Source: Incurvaria masculella (lineage: Eukaryota; Arthropoda; Insecta; Lepidoptera; Incurvariidae). Taken from it: a stretch of 64,000 nucleotides of DNA. Below the pieces are notes generated by a model that was given only the letters and a program-made list of their open reading frames with translations, was not told where the DNA came from and ran no database searches. This document shows positions 44,307 through 55,116 of the stretch, in pieces; positions within the stretch are counted from its first letter, which is position 1, and every line of letters starts with the position of its first letter. Where the stretch lies: NCBI GenBank assembly GCA_946894095.1, contig OX335659.1, forward strand, positions 6,393,501-6,457,500. Direction: 5' to 3'. Position numbers and translations under genes: made by a program.

Positions 44307-46225
44307 ATCAGCATTCATCATGGCCTTTATGAAGAATGGCTGGACGATCTTTTGCAAAGTCCTTCTCGGGGTAATGAACTTTTGGCCTAATCGATGTGCA
44401 GTAGACACCAAACATAAATGTGGGTCCAAAATCTACCTAGTCTCAAGCAGGTACAGTTAGCTAAAGTACTGCTTAACTAAATTTCATCCAATAAATTACT
44501 GTAAGAGGTGCTGGCAGCATGGAAGCCGACGGATTCAGAACTTTTCAAGCTATCTGTAAAGATAAATAAAATATTTATGATATTAAATAGCTCACAATAC
44601 TAGACTCAGTAGTTAAAACACATTCAAACCTTTTGTGCACAGGTGCACTAACAAATAAATATACCTACCTACTCACTCACTAATAAACTTCGAAATTAAA
44701 ACACGCTGCAACCAATTCGAATGTTTTCGCGGACAAGTGTACCTACTGCAGCTCTCAGACTTAAGGACGCTCGAGGAAACAACTCCACCAGTCACAAAGC
44801 GAGGCACATCTCCACGCCTATCCCCGCACCGCCCCGGAGTTCGGTAGTGGGAGCACTGTGGAAGCCCCTTTTTTCGCACATACTTTATTTAGCCATGTGT
44901 TTCCGTGGACTTAGGACCCACATTTACGTTTAGCGAGAATAGTAATAACCAAATTTCTTTGAGATGGCTGTTCGGTTTGCCTTGACCTGCCTTGTGGAAA
45001 ATATTATCTTGAAACCTTACTTTAACTGAATGCATGCTCAATGTTAACGAAACGAGCAATATAAGCAGATATTATTTAATCTTATTTAGGTTACTCACCG
45101 CATTATCATCCATAAATTTGTGAAATTTCCTTAAAATTAATGAGAGAGGGCCATCATTAAAAGAAAGTCAGGCATTGACTATGTTCAATCAAGATATTTA
45201 CAACACAATATTTGTGTATCAATAATGTAGTGAGGACATATTTTCAGAAAACTCTATGGTTTATTACTAAGTTGTCAGTATACAAGGCTCCGGCCGTAGA
45301 AAAACCATCCATAGAAATAAAATTATAAACTCTGAAAAACAACACGTAACGAAAGCACGTAAAATGTGAGGAATATTATATTTACGAACTTAGTGGATTT
45401 GACAATAATTCCCTAAATTTATTCAATCTTCTATCTCTCTCTATTGTATGCTAAAATACAACCTATGACAACCCGGTGTAGATGAAAAGCGTTGCTTGTC
45501 GGACTACTTACTTGCTGCAAACCTGTTGCATTCTGGTCATCTAGCATGCTATTCGATCGTAAAATCCGAACACAGTTGAACTCAGGAATGCCAAATTCAA
45601 ACGCAACTGGATTGAAATTTGACAATGGATACAATCGATTGTGGAATAAAGTGTCGAAAATTGACTGGCTGGATTCTGATATGGTCGAGAAATCCATGGT
45701 TCCGTGAAGGTAGCCAAGCCGAGTGAATATTTTAAGAAATGCTTTCCTTATCCATTGGTCTCCTGGAGGACGCATCATAAAGTCCAAAAAGCACAAGGTC
45801 CAAAACCCATACCGTCCCAAACACTTATGAATATGGATAGTTTCATTAGGTTAGATTATTTGTGCTTTAAAATACACACGAAAAATACATACTTTTGGAT
45901 GTTCTGGATTTTGGACCTTATGCTCTTTGGACTTTATGAAGGCCCTCCCTCTGCGCCCTGGAACCAAATGCTATATCAAGTATCTAGCAAATCAGTAAGG
46001 TTCGGAAAGTGAGATCACTTGTTTTATGGACACCGTTTTGACAGAGAGTGATGTATTTCCATAATCATAAAATATATTCCCATAATATAACAATTGAAAG
46101 TCAAATTAGAACATCGGTATTCAAGATAGTAATTATTGAGGAGTAATGGAACTAATTGACTCAAAAACACGTTTGTTATGGCTTGCTCTTACTCCTCTTA
46201 TAGGATTAAAAACCAATTAACACTG
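44307..46225. other. No supported gene; one dispersed repeat
   Basis: 45770-45900 shares GCACAAGGTCCAAAACCCAT, ACACTT-TGAATA-GGATA and AGGTTAGAT blocks with 52800-52960. A 129-codon minus-strand frame at 45431-45820 overlaps it and has no recognisable domain. Confidence 0.45.
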
Positions 46226-46348
46226 ACAGTAGTATTCAGAGTGGTAGTGGTGACTTTAATACACCAATTAGCTCCGACTAAATCACATTTTGTATGGTTA
46301 GTCCGGAGATAATCTGCGTATAAAATTTTTCACTCTTGAATACGATTG
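46226..46348. mobile_element. MITE K, copy 2 (diverged)
   Basis: ACAGTAGTATTCAGAGTG and CACTCTTGAATACGATTG ends and an inner TTTGTATGGTTAGTCCGG block match the element at 29895-30074. Confidence 0.75.
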
Positions 46349-47565
46349 AGGGTTTAGCATAGCATGCACCGCAGAAAGTTGGAACGATTCAGGCCGAAGA
46401 AGTGTATACCTTGCTCTCCTTAGTCGGCCTAGATATATATTTAAAGAAGATTGGCTGTATTTAGGTTGTTTTAACGTCACTGGTAGTGCTATTAGCTGTT
46501 GCAATCGGAATTTTAGGTAACTTTAAAAGTAATTAAAAACCGATTAAGAGCAAGCTCGTCTCGCTCGCTCTACATGAATCTACCTGAGACATGTTCAATG
46601 CCCCATAAATAAATACCTTTACTGGCTCTGACCCTAAAATATTATTGTAACCTTGATACTACATACAATCACTTGAAATAAACTTATCTCGCAAGACGTC
46701 ATAGTTATATATGAAAACTCATACTTCCATCTAAATATTCGTTTTTATCACCAACTTTATCAGAGGTAATGATGACCACCGATTCACAAAAACGAAAAAT
46801 TCAGGTGAATAAAGACTTACTGTAGAGAGTACTGTTCTTATATTTTTTGTTTTAATTAGTGAGGGGGCAATTATTCTAAGTGGATCATAGGTGGGTATTG
46901 CTATTGCGTCCTACCGGCCTATAGAATGTGAAGCGGAGTTTCTTTTTCCTCACGAAAAAACCCGCAAGTGTCATGGTATACATGTGTTGGTTTAATTTAC
47001 AGTGACCTGTTAGCTAATGAGACTATTAAGTAGTCTATGAGAATGGCTTTCTCGTGTGAAAATATTGGTAAGAAGAGAAATTGTGTCAGCTTCTTTATCT
47101 TGGGCAATTTCCCACATTATTATTTTGTTTAATGCGGCGCTATTCGTTATTTCACACAATGGTATGGGTCCTATTCTAGGCTTTGATGGACCCTCTTTAT
47201 CAATGTTTTTTTTCTAGTGGTAGTCCATCAGATTTCTTCTTTTCTCTAATGTGTTTTGGTGGGGCAGTATTTGTTGAGCTGGTTTCGCAACGACGGCGTC
47301 ACATCGTAGGTCTTAATAGAAGATTTTTCTTTTCTCGAGTTATCACCATATGGAACTTTGGTTGTGAGACCTTAAAACGTATTCACTTCTTTTTTCTGTA
47401 TTTTTTTCACATTTTCCCGCCATTTAATTTTAAGCATTTCCGCTTCTTCAGAATTTTCATTGGACTCGCTTTTATTGAATATTTTTTCATTATCGTTTTT
47501 CCTAAATTCATCATAGCTTACACTGTCTTTAAGTCATTGTTTTTTTATCTGTATTCGGCATCTAC
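46349..47565. other. No supported gene
   Basis: A 145-codon plus-strand frame at 47183-47620 is phenylalanine-rich because its complement is purine-rich, and it runs into the next repeat. The minus strand here looks like an eroded lysine/glutamate-rich coding sequence, perhaps transposon-derived, but has stops and no nameable domain. Confidence 0.4.
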
Positions 47566-47835
47566 AAAAACCGGCCAAGTGCGAGCCCGACTCGCACACG
47601 AAGGGTTCGTACCATCGTAAAAGATTTAATACAAAAAAATCACGTGTTTTGTATGGGGCCCCCTTTAATTTTAATTATTTTTTAATTTTACCTATTTGGT
47701 GTTATAGCGGCAAAATAAATACACACTTTGTGAAAATGTAAGCTGTCTGTCTGTTATGGTTACTGAGATACGGACGGACGGACGGGCGGACAGCGGAGGC
47801 TTATTAAAAGGGTTCCGTTGGCGGAACCCTAAAAA
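47566..47835 (+). repeat. GGCCAAGTGCGAG repeat, copy G
   Basis: AAAAACCGGCCAAGTGCGAG to GGCGGAACCCTAAAAA with a short GGAC array. Slightly internally deleted. Confidence 0.82.
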
Positions 47836-47949
47836 TGAAGGCCAAATACTTCCAAAATCATGTAAATTTGTGTTATTAATGACTTTGCAAACATATTTTT
47901 TGCTGCACATCAGAAAACGATACTGATTAAAATAGCTACTAACAATACA

Positions 47950-48100
47950 AAAAATAGCCAGGTGCGAGTCGGACTCAGCACACGAAGGGTTCCGTACCAT
48001 AGTACAAGATTTAACACAAAAAATCACGTTTTTTGTATGGGACCCCGTTTAATTTTACCTATTTGTTATAGCGGCAAAATAAATACACACTGTGAAAATT
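47950..48100 (+). repeat. GGCCAAGTGCGAG repeat, copy H (5' half)
   Basis: AATAGCCAGGTGCGAGTCGG through CACGTTTTTTGTATGGGACC to GCGGCAAAATAAATACACAC; the second half is missing. It lies only ~115 bp from copy G in the same orientation. Confidence 0.75.
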
Positions 48101-48207
48101 TAATTTGTTAGATAGTAAAATTTGTTCACCTTTGAAACTGATTTTTATTGACAAAACCGAAATTGTCGTTTCCCACCTACGTTTAATATTCGAGGATAAT
48201 GGCTTGA

Positions 48208-48245
48208 TCGAATCCGCGGATCTTTGTGACGTAATAAATGAAATG
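48208..48245 (+). repeat. Short repeat shared with 57700-57735
   Basis: TTGATCGAATCCGCGGATCT followed by TTGTGACGTAA occurs in both places; the flanks differ after ~35 bp. Confidence 0.7.
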
Positions 48246-48440
48246 TGTTGCCATGGTACGCGCTAGCAAATGGTGCCATTATAAAAATGTATCTAGGTAT
48301 TAGTTATGTTATCATTGTTAAGTAAATAGTGGACTATATATACATTAATGAGAAAAAAATAACCATTGATCGCTGGATGAGACGATGGGAGATAATGTTC
48401 AGAAAATACAATGGAAATAAGGTAGGATGAAGGGACTCAC

Positions 48441-48520
48441 CAGCACGGCTGATATCCTGGTCTTCCCTGATCTATCGGCGGCGCCGCCTTCTCCGGAAGG
48501 CTGTCTGGAACTGCTCAGGG
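48441..48520 (-). CDS. Candidate internal exon, unidentified minus-strand gene
   Basis: On the minus strand a CTCTGCAG acceptor is followed by 80 nt of GC-rich open sequence and a full-consensus GTGAGT donor. Translation in the only open phase gives LSSSRQPSGEGGAADRSGKT then RISAVL. The block is far GC-richer than its AT-rich surroundings, which fits an exon. Its low-complexity Ser/Gly/Ala composition gives no domain. The product is unknown and neighbouring exons were not found. Confidence 0.35.
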
Positions 48521-49176
48521 CTGCAGAGCACACTATGTGGTCAAAATCACGGATTTTGTTTGCAATGACTTTGTATTGTATTGTTTATTCATCATCCATA
48601 GACAGTACACTGCTCTCGGATTTGTCATATTTTAGCATTGGCCAGTTCAGCAAACAAAACACAGCGAAGGAGAACTGGAAAGAAACTCCGCTGTTTTTTT
48701 TTCAACGTCCACTTAGTCTGAGTTTACAAAAATGTTTGTCAATTATTTTAACAAAAACATAGGTAAAACACTAAATTCACATATACACACAAAAATATTT
48801 TTTACTATGCGCCATGAATGCTAAAAGGGGACTAATTACAGCAATATATCCCGCGCTTCAGAAACGTCGATTTGAAGGCGCAACACAAGGACAACACAAA
48901 ATGCACCATATGCGTTGGTTCCAAGGTTTTCAAACTGTTATGGATTAAAAAATATATCTACAAAACTTCTCCATGGAATTATACTAATCCATATTTATGT
49001 AAAGGTCTCAGACGGAAGCAAGCATTGTTTTTATTTTCCTCGTTAGGAGTAATGTCTATTCTTGCGGCTGATTTTGTAAAGATTATTGGTGCTTTAGAAA
49101 ATTTTAAAATTTGGTATTATGGCCATATTGTATTGACTAATATATTTTCTATGCGTACCTATATAGCATTATATAC
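48521..49176. other. No supported gene
   Basis: A 103-codon frame at 48872-49183 ends at a repeat terminus and has no recognisable domain. Confidence 0.4.
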
Positions 49177-49215
49177 TAGCTGAGGTACCCGGCTCCACTC
49201 GGGTTGATGTCGTTT
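49177..49215 (+). repeat. ACTAGCTGAGGTACCCGGCT terminus motif
   Basis: Same motif as at 2320 and 57050; marks the end of a Helitron- or LINE-like repeat. Confidence 0.5.
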
Positions 49216-49660
49216 TAGACTGATGTTGGATATTATATGAGTTTGATTAAATTTAGTGCCAATGTGAAAGAATTCCTTTATGGTTTAGACGAATTTTTTG
49301 CATTAAGTTAATTATTTTATTGTTAATGAATTAATATTATAGGACTTTTTTATATTTTTATTTATATAATGTTTAAAAACAATATGATGAAAGTGTGATT
49401 GTAATGATACTGTGATTTTAATGTTTTGTTTAATGGTGCCATTGCCTTGCCCTAATGTTATTTTATTTTATATACATGTATGTGTGAGATTTTAGTATGC
49501 TTTATTGTACCTAATACCTATCGGTCTAAAAATACAATAAAAAAATTAATTAATAATAAAATAAATAAAAATAGTTCCCATACAAACTTTCACTACCTTC
49601 GAGTTTAACTTTCGCCACAAAAGGTAGCCTATATCCTTCTCCAAGGTCCAGAATATAATA

Positions 49661-50939
49661 GGTCGGGGAAAAAGTCTTTTCGCATTATAGTATGTATGAA
49701 CTTGTAATAAAATCTCTTTGGCTATACTATTTGTATCTGGCTGGTTTTGGTATCATTGAAAGTTAAAATTTTAAAGAACATAATTCTAAATTCAAATTAG
49801 GAAAATGTGTGATTCTCATTTGTTTTTCGTACTGTCAAAATGAGTGAATCTAATGAAGAAATTCGATACATTTTAAAATTTTACTACAAAAAAGGTAAAA
49901 ATGCAACGCAAGCCGCGAAAAAAATTTGCGATGTTTATGGACCTAGTGCAGTGTCTGTGAGAGTAGCACAAATTTGGTTTAAGCGTTTTCAATCCGGAAA
50001 TTTTGATGTCAAAGATGCACGTCGCTCTGGTCGCCCTATTACGGATAAAATGGATGCCATTTTTGAAAAAGTGGAGCAAGATCGGCATATCAGTAGTTAC
50101 GACGTAGCTGAAGAACTAGGAATTGACCACAAAACAGTTTTGGCGCATTTGAAAAAAACTGGGTACACAAAAAAGCTCGATATTTGGGTACCTCACGAGC
50201 TCACTGAAAGAAACCTAATGAACCGTGTACTCATTTGTGATTCTTTATTACGACGTAATGAAACCGAACCATTTTTGAAGAAGCTGATAACTGGTGATGA
50301 AAAGTTGATCACGTACGACAAGAACGTGCGAAAAAGGTCGTGGTCAAAGGCCGGTCAAGCTTCACAGACTGTGGCGAAACCCGGGTTAACTCGCAACAAG
50401 GTGATGCTGTGTGTGTGGTGGGATTGGAAGGGCATTATTCATTATGAGCTGTTACCACCAGGCAGCACCATCGATTCTGAACTCTACTGCGAACAACTGA
50501 TGAGATTTAAGCAAGAAGTTGAGAGAAAGCGGCCGGAATTAATCAACAGAAGGGGTGTGGTTTTTCATCATGATAACGCTAGACCTCACACATCTTTAGC
50601 CACTCAGCAAAAACTAAGAGAGTTTGGCTGGGAGGTGTTAATGCATCCGCCGTATAGTCCTGACCTTGCACCTTCAGATTTCCACCTGTTTAGGTCTCTT
50701 CAGAATTCTTTAGGCAGTGTCAGGTTAACATCACGAGAGGACTGCCAAAACCACTTGTCGCGGTGTATTGATCAGAAGTCCCAATATTTCTATAGCAATG
50801 GGATCATGTCCCTACCTACAAGATGGCAAAAAGTTATCGAACAAAATGGTACCTACATACTTTAGTTAAATGTAAATAAACCATATTAAAAAATGTTTTG
50901 AATTTTCTTAAAAAATGCGAAGAAACTTTTTCCCCAACC
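49661..50939 (+). mobile_element. Mariner element, copy 2 (1279 bp)
   Basis: Ends GGTCGGGGAAAAAGTCTTTT and its imperfect inverse AAACTTTTTCCCCAACC; TA on both sides (49659-49660, 50940-50941). Full-length, inserted into an RTE-like repeat, and almost identical to the copy at 21901-23178. Confidence 0.97.
49840..50865 (+). CDS. Mariner transposase, uninterrupted ORF (341 aa)
   Basis: Cut-and-paste DDE/D transposase of the Tc1/mariner superfamily that binds the element ends and inserts at TA. Residues 1-110 form two helix-turn-helix units (KNATQAAKKICDVYG; SSYDVAEELGIDHKTVLAHL), preceded by a basic WFKRFQSGNFD region. WVPHELTERN at 116-125 is the family linker motif. The catalytic triad is D153 (GDEK), D245 (HDNARPH) and D280 (SPDLAPSD), a DD34D spacing typical of mariner proper. 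The length is normal. Odd feature: residue 156, almost always W in GDEKW, is L here, while the frameshifted copy keeps W. The start ATG follows 179 bp of 5' sequence including the TIR. The transposase could be active, but the W156L change makes this doubtful. Confidence 0.96.
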   Translation: MSESNEEIRYILKFYYKKGKNATQAAKKICDVYGPSAVSVRVAQIWFKRFQSGNFDVKDARRSGRPITDKMDAIFEKVEQDRHISSYDVAEELGIDHKTVLAHLKKTGYTKKLDIWVPHELTERNLMNRVLICDSLLRRNETEPFLKKLITGDEKLITYDKNVRKRSWSKAGQASQTVAKPGLTRNKVMLCVWWDWKGIIHYELLPPGSTIDSELYCEQLMRFKQEVERKRPELINRRGVVFHHDNARPHTSLATQQKLREFGWEVLMHPPYSPDLAPSDFHLFRSLQNSLGSVRLTSREDCQNHLSRCIDQKSQYFYSNGIMSLPTRWQKVIEQNGTYIL

Positions 50940-51323
50940 TAATATACCGAATTTAATCAATAATGGTTCAGCGGTTTAGGCGTAAAAACGCAACGGACAG
51001 ACAGAGTTACTATATGTTGATTATACATACATACATATCGCATTCTTTATATAAGTCTAGTTATTAAAAAATCTAAACGCTGTAACGCAGCGCTCAGTTG
51101 GTTTATTTAATGTGCAATATTTCAGAAAAATATTTCTTAATTTGACTGAGGAAACAGACACGAGCCATTGTATGGAGCTCGATTATCCTCTTAAAATGAT
51201 AACACGTGTGATAGTATACACGCAGCACGATATGTTTTCCTGCCTTTAGTAAAATAATGAGTAAAATTCGGTCAGCGTACAAATAGTTGTCACGTGAAAG
51301 GGAGACGGTTGTTCACAAAGCTA

Positions 51324-51693
51324 TTAAGGATGTTCCGACCCATGCAAATATTTTTTTTACACAGAACGCAAAAAGTATTGCACTTTAAGGCACGGATTCG
51401 TCAAAAATATTAAATATAGCCATAGTAGTTGCAGCGAAAACATATTCACAATTTCAGGTTTAATGGTTTCGTTGTAATTGCCGATTAGAAGTTTTACACC
51501 GTTAGATGGCGCTGTTAAATAAAAATCGTATTTAAATAAATTGTAATGTAACCAATAATCCTGAAATTGTGAAATTGTTTTCGCTGCAAGTAATATGACT
51601 TTATTAAACTTTTATTATTAATTCGTGGCTTAAAGTGCAATACTTTTTGCGTTATGTGTGCAAACAACTTTATATGGGTCGGAACAGCCTTAA
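51324..51693 (+). mobile_element. TTAA-2 foldback MITE, copy 1
   Basis: TTAA both sides, TIRs GGATGTTCCGACCCAT / ATGGGTCGGAACAGCC, and long inverted arms including CGCAAAAAGTATTGCACTTT and TCACAATTTCAGG. It contains TAGATGGCGCTGTTA at ~51503. Non-coding. Confidence 0.92.
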
Positions 51694-51954
51694 TGCTCAA
51701 ACAGGTGACCGATGACTGTCACATGCTTGCAAAAGGAATGCTTACCGCAATATACTTATAATACTTTTTGTACTACACTATGTACTTTTGTCGATTTTGT
51801 CAAAGTTTAGGGCATACAACAATTCACAGCCGTGAAGATGGAAAAAAGTGTATCGGAACTGAACTTCATTAAAGAAATATTAAATTGCGAAAACAATATT
51901 TACGTAATATATATGTTACGGTTAAAGCCCGATGAAAAAAATCTATACTATTAT

Positions 51955-52062
51955 ATAAAGAGGAAAGGTTTGATTGTTTGTGTATTTGAACCGAATAGGC
52001 TCCGAAACTACTGAACGGATTTGAAAAATTATTTCACTGTTGGAAAGCTACAGTCTATACGA
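51955..52062 (+). repeat. Dispersed LINE-like repeat fragment
   Basis: TAGGCTCCGAAACTACTGAA, CGGATTTGAAAAATTATTTC and ACTGTTGGAAAGCTACA are a very common lepidopteran repeat block. It is cut short by the next element. Confidence 0.6.
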
Positions 52063-52065
52063 GGG

Positions 52066-52190
52066 ACGTTACGGCTTTTCACGCGGCAGGAAGATACATT
52101 CTCCAAAGACATTCTCAAAAGCCGTAACATTTTTCAAACATGTCTAACGACCGCGGTAATCTTGAAAGTATCATAATAACAGTTAATCTA
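52066..52190. repeat. Short dispersed repeat I, copy 3
   Basis: GTTACGGCTTTTCACGCGGC to CCGTAACATTTTTCAAACAT, TCTAACGACCGCGGTAATCT. This is the best preserved of three copies and shows inverted GTTACGGCTTTT / AAAAGCCGTAAC ends. Confidence 0.7.
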
Positions 52191-52379
52191 ATTATTTAGT
52201 GAAAAATAAAACAACATCAAATAGTGTTTACTCCCGGGCATTAACTCAATAAATTATTTATTTAATGGCTTTTGTTTTGTGGTTATGACCTTTTTACAAT
52301 AATTAATAGTATGAAAAATACATAAATGTAAAAAATACAAAAAAAATATATTCACAAAATTTGTTATTTTTATTTCAAA

Positions 52380-52512
52380 TATTTCAATGTTGGTATATGC
52401 TCTTTTTTTAGGAACTCTACGTAAGAAGGGTTTGTTTGTGTATCATTGTTTCAAAATAATATTTTTTAAGTTATATTATGCCCGTGCAAAGCCGGGTACC
52501 GCAGCTAGTATC
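52380..52512 (-). repeat. Dispersed repeat terminus (GCCCGTGCAAAGCCGGG), copy 1
   Basis: Reverse complement of 53545-53665, sharing the CAAAGCCGGG / CCCGGCTTTG end next to CTAG and the AGAGTTCC / GGAACTCTACGTA block. Confidence 0.65.
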
Positions 52513-52799
52513 TATTAAATACTGACGTCCTGATGCTTGTTAAAGTCCGAAATATTTTTTTCCTTTGAAGGTAACAAAGATTTCAAGATATACACAGAAA
52601 CGGTGTAAACTTATGAGCACCTATACTAGTTCACTAATTTCGAGTTTATGGTAGGAAAAAAAATTAACTATTTAAAAAAACATACAAAAAAAACATTTTA
52701 GAGTTGTATTTTTTTTTACATAGACTCCTAATCAGTGCACTCAAGAAGGGTACAAGTGCAGACATTGAAAATATTACTCCTAAAGGCAGTACAGTCGTC

Positions 52800-52965
52800 G
52801 AAAAGGGAACGCATCGTAAAGTCCAAAGAGCACAAGGTCCAAAACCCATACCTTCCACTTAACACTTGTGAATACGGATATTTTCAATGAGGTTAGGTTA
52901 GATCATATGCATTTTATAATACTCACGAAATATGTAAAGTATCCATCTCGCCACGCACGTTATTT
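52800..52965 (+). repeat. Dispersed repeat shared with 45770-45900
   Basis: GCACAAGGTCCAAAACCCAT then TGAGGTTAGGTTAGAT blocks in the same order as at 45790. Confidence 0.6.
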
Positions 52966-52980
52966 AAAAATCTAGTCTTA

Positions 52981-53482
52981 TGGTGTCCCTTCCAGGCGGG
53001 ACTAACTCATTCGCGGGCACGGTACAAAACCGTGCTATTGCGCTCTGGGAACTTCTATGTTACAAAGAAAAAGACAGGCTCCGTGATGAGGAGGATGCAA
53101 CATGTCCACAGAGCATACAATGCGCGTAGTGTTTGATTTGGTAAGATTTACGAAAATTTTAATTACAAAACGACTTATAGCTAAAAGTAAACCACGACCG
53201 CTGTAGTAGAAAATCTGACAAAAACCAAATGGATTATATATCTTCATGAAACGAGCTGTCTGATGACTAATTTTTTGAAGATTTTTTTATTTTATCGTTT
53301 AGTAATCCACCTTCAAAGACCTTATAACTTGGAAAAAATACACAATTTTGCAATGTCAACAGTCATCATACATCTAATTCGACCAAATAAAGCAATTTTG
53401 AGCAACATTTTGGATCTCTGAAATGAAATATGGGCATGATCTTTTTTCCACGTTTCTATGGGGAGTTGAGCGGGAAGGCTGG
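52981..53482 (+). mobile_element. TTAA-1 MITE, copy 6 (ends eroded)
   Basis: GCGGGACTAACTCATTCGCG with GGCACGG, GACAGGCTCCGTGATGAGGA and GGGGAGTTGAGCGGGAAGGC match the family interior. The terminal TTAA and TIRs are degraded and there are internal deletions. Confidence 0.8.
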
Positions 53483-53544
53483 CGGGTGAGCCTCTTGCCA
53501 CGATAATTTCATTGCCTGTCATACATTATTTTATCAAAAACTAG

Positions 53545-54205
53545 CAGCCCGTCCCGGCTTTGCACGGGCATAATGTCATTTAAAAAAATATTATTTTGAC
53601 ACAATGATACACAAATAAACCATTTTTACGTAGAGTTCCTACATTGAGATATTTGAAATAAAAAAAACTTAGATATTATTATTACATGATTATTAGATAT
53701 TAGAGAAATAATAAATTCAATGTGCTATAGGGAGAATAGCGGCCTCCGAGGCACGCTCCCGCCGCGCCGCCCCGGCCGGCCGGTACCGCCGCAAACACTA
53801 CATCCCGAAATTTTTAAATCTATAATATCTTCGAAAATATTCATTTACATCATATGCTGTAAAGGGCCGTATAGATCTACATTAAATCAACAATGTATTT
53901 AAGGTATTTAATTGGATAAGGATTAATGCTGTATTGGTTAAAATCGTTTCGAAAATTAGCCATTATTTGTCGTAAAAAGTAAATGAGAAAAAAATGTTAT
54001 TGTGGGATATCCATAAGAGATAGATATATACCATCGCGGAGTTTTCTGTAGACCTTTTCAATGTATACAATACTTAGTACATTATTTTGATAAATCTCGT
54101 AGGGTTCAGCCTGCGTTTGCAATGTAAGCGGAAAAAAATTATTTTTTTACGACATCACATTGGAAACCTCAAAAATAACAGTATTTCTCCAATATTTAAT
54201 GATAC
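53545..54205 (+). repeat. Long dispersed repeat (same family as Mia40 intron copy)
   Basis: Starts ACTAGCAGCCCGTCCCGGCT, contains a GC-rich block at 53740-53790, then the segment shared with 31690-32040 (CGCAAACACTACATCCCG to TTGGAAACCTCAAAAATAAC). Non-coding. Confidence 0.65.
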
Positions 54206-54485
54206 AATTTATTTTCCATCATTAAGACGGGTCGGGTCATTCATCCTACTTTGTTAATTTTTTCATAGCTCTTATCTGAAGCACCGAACCCATAACTAGG
54301 TCAGCGAGATATTGAGCCGCGTTTAGGAACGTGAAATTAGCTCTCTACACACAATAAAGTTAGCTTATATCTGGTACCAACACACGCCTTCCCCCGTTGT
54401 CTGTACCAAATGTCCCAGTTGAGATAATTTTTCATTTGTACGCTGTCCCGGCTAAAAAACCTACGACCCCATACTTTTGATCCTC

Positions 54486-54838
54486 AGAGTGGTTAGTCCG
54501 AGTTCACACCTAAATTGGCGTTTACGGAATTTCGAAGTTACGTAAAAACGTCAAACTCCATACAAGCTTTTACTAGATATTCTGTGGTTTTACTTCTTCA
54601 AGCTGTCAAAGTCAAAACTTGGACATGCGATTTGTATGAAAACGCGAAGTCGGCGTAAACGGCAACGTCAAAGTGTTTACGGCGACGGCGAGTAAACTGT
54701 CAAATCACACTCGGACTCGCGTTAGTTCGCTTAACGCCCACTGCGCGCGCTCCTCAATTTCTCCATACATTTGAAAACGACATCCGATCGGTTTGGCGTA
54801 AGCGCCAATTTAGGTGACACCTGGGACTAGGGGCTCAG
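54486..54838 (+). mobile_element. MITE B, copy 4
   Basis: AGAGTGGTTAGTCCGAGTTC to CCTGGGACTAGGGGCTCAG with GGCGTTTACGG / CGTAAGCGCCAATTTAGGTG inner ends. It stops about 270 bp before the start codon at 55109, so it forms the upstream border of that promoter. Confidence 0.83.
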
Positions 54839-55010
54839 GTCTTCAACCGTCTTGTTTAGGTCAGCGCATTGCGAAAGGCTATCGGCGCGCCACGCGTCGC
54901 CCCGCCGAATCAGGGTCCAAAACGATATCACCTCGCATATCGGACGAATTATTATTAACGAGCATTTTCTCTACGTTTCAATTCAGCGCGATAAGACATC
55001 TCCAACGCTA

Positions 55011-55016
55011 TCAGTT
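55011..55016 (+). promoter_or_regulatory. Possible initiator (TCAGTT)
   Basis: Exact match to the arthropod initiator TCAGTT, 98 bp before the start codon of the GC-rich exon, in a CpG-rich segment. Confidence 0.4.
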
Positions 55017-55092
55017 CTGCGCGACCTTCTGGGCACTTCGCTGCTCCGCGCCGGCGTCGGCGGCGGTCCGTTTCTCCGCGCGTTTCGCTCGA

Positions 55093-55116
55093 ATGTGGCG
55101 CGGCGGCCATGTTTGA
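55093..55116 (+). CDS. Upstream ORF overlapping the next start codon
   Basis: ATG TGG CGC GGC GGC CAT GTT TGA encodes MWRGGHV and terminates 5 nt past the main ATG at 55109, out of frame with it. If transcribed, it would reduce or regulate initiation at 55109. Confidence 0.4.
   Translation: MWRGGHV

Larger units (their letters stand above)
49570..51050 (+). repeat. RTE-like repeat, split by mariner
   Basis: CTTTCGCCACAAAAGGTAGC and TTCTCCAAGGTCCAGAATAT precede the mariner. TACCGAATTTAATCAATAA, GGTTCAGCGGTTTAGGCGTA and ACAGACAGAGTTACTAT follow it. Parts of this repeat occur in reverse at 9727 and 28805. Confidence 0.65.

Noticed and set aside
45431..45820. 129-codon minus-strand frame
   Set aside because: Overlaps a dispersed repeat shared with 52800-52960 and has no recognisable domain.
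47183..47620. 145-codon Phe-rich plus-strand frame resembling a membrane protein
   Set aside because: Complement of a purine-rich stretch; it runs into a GGCCAAGTGCGAG repeat. The apparent hydrophobicity is compositional.
48872..49183. 103-codon frame
   Set aside because: Ends at a repeat terminus and shows no domain or coding bias.
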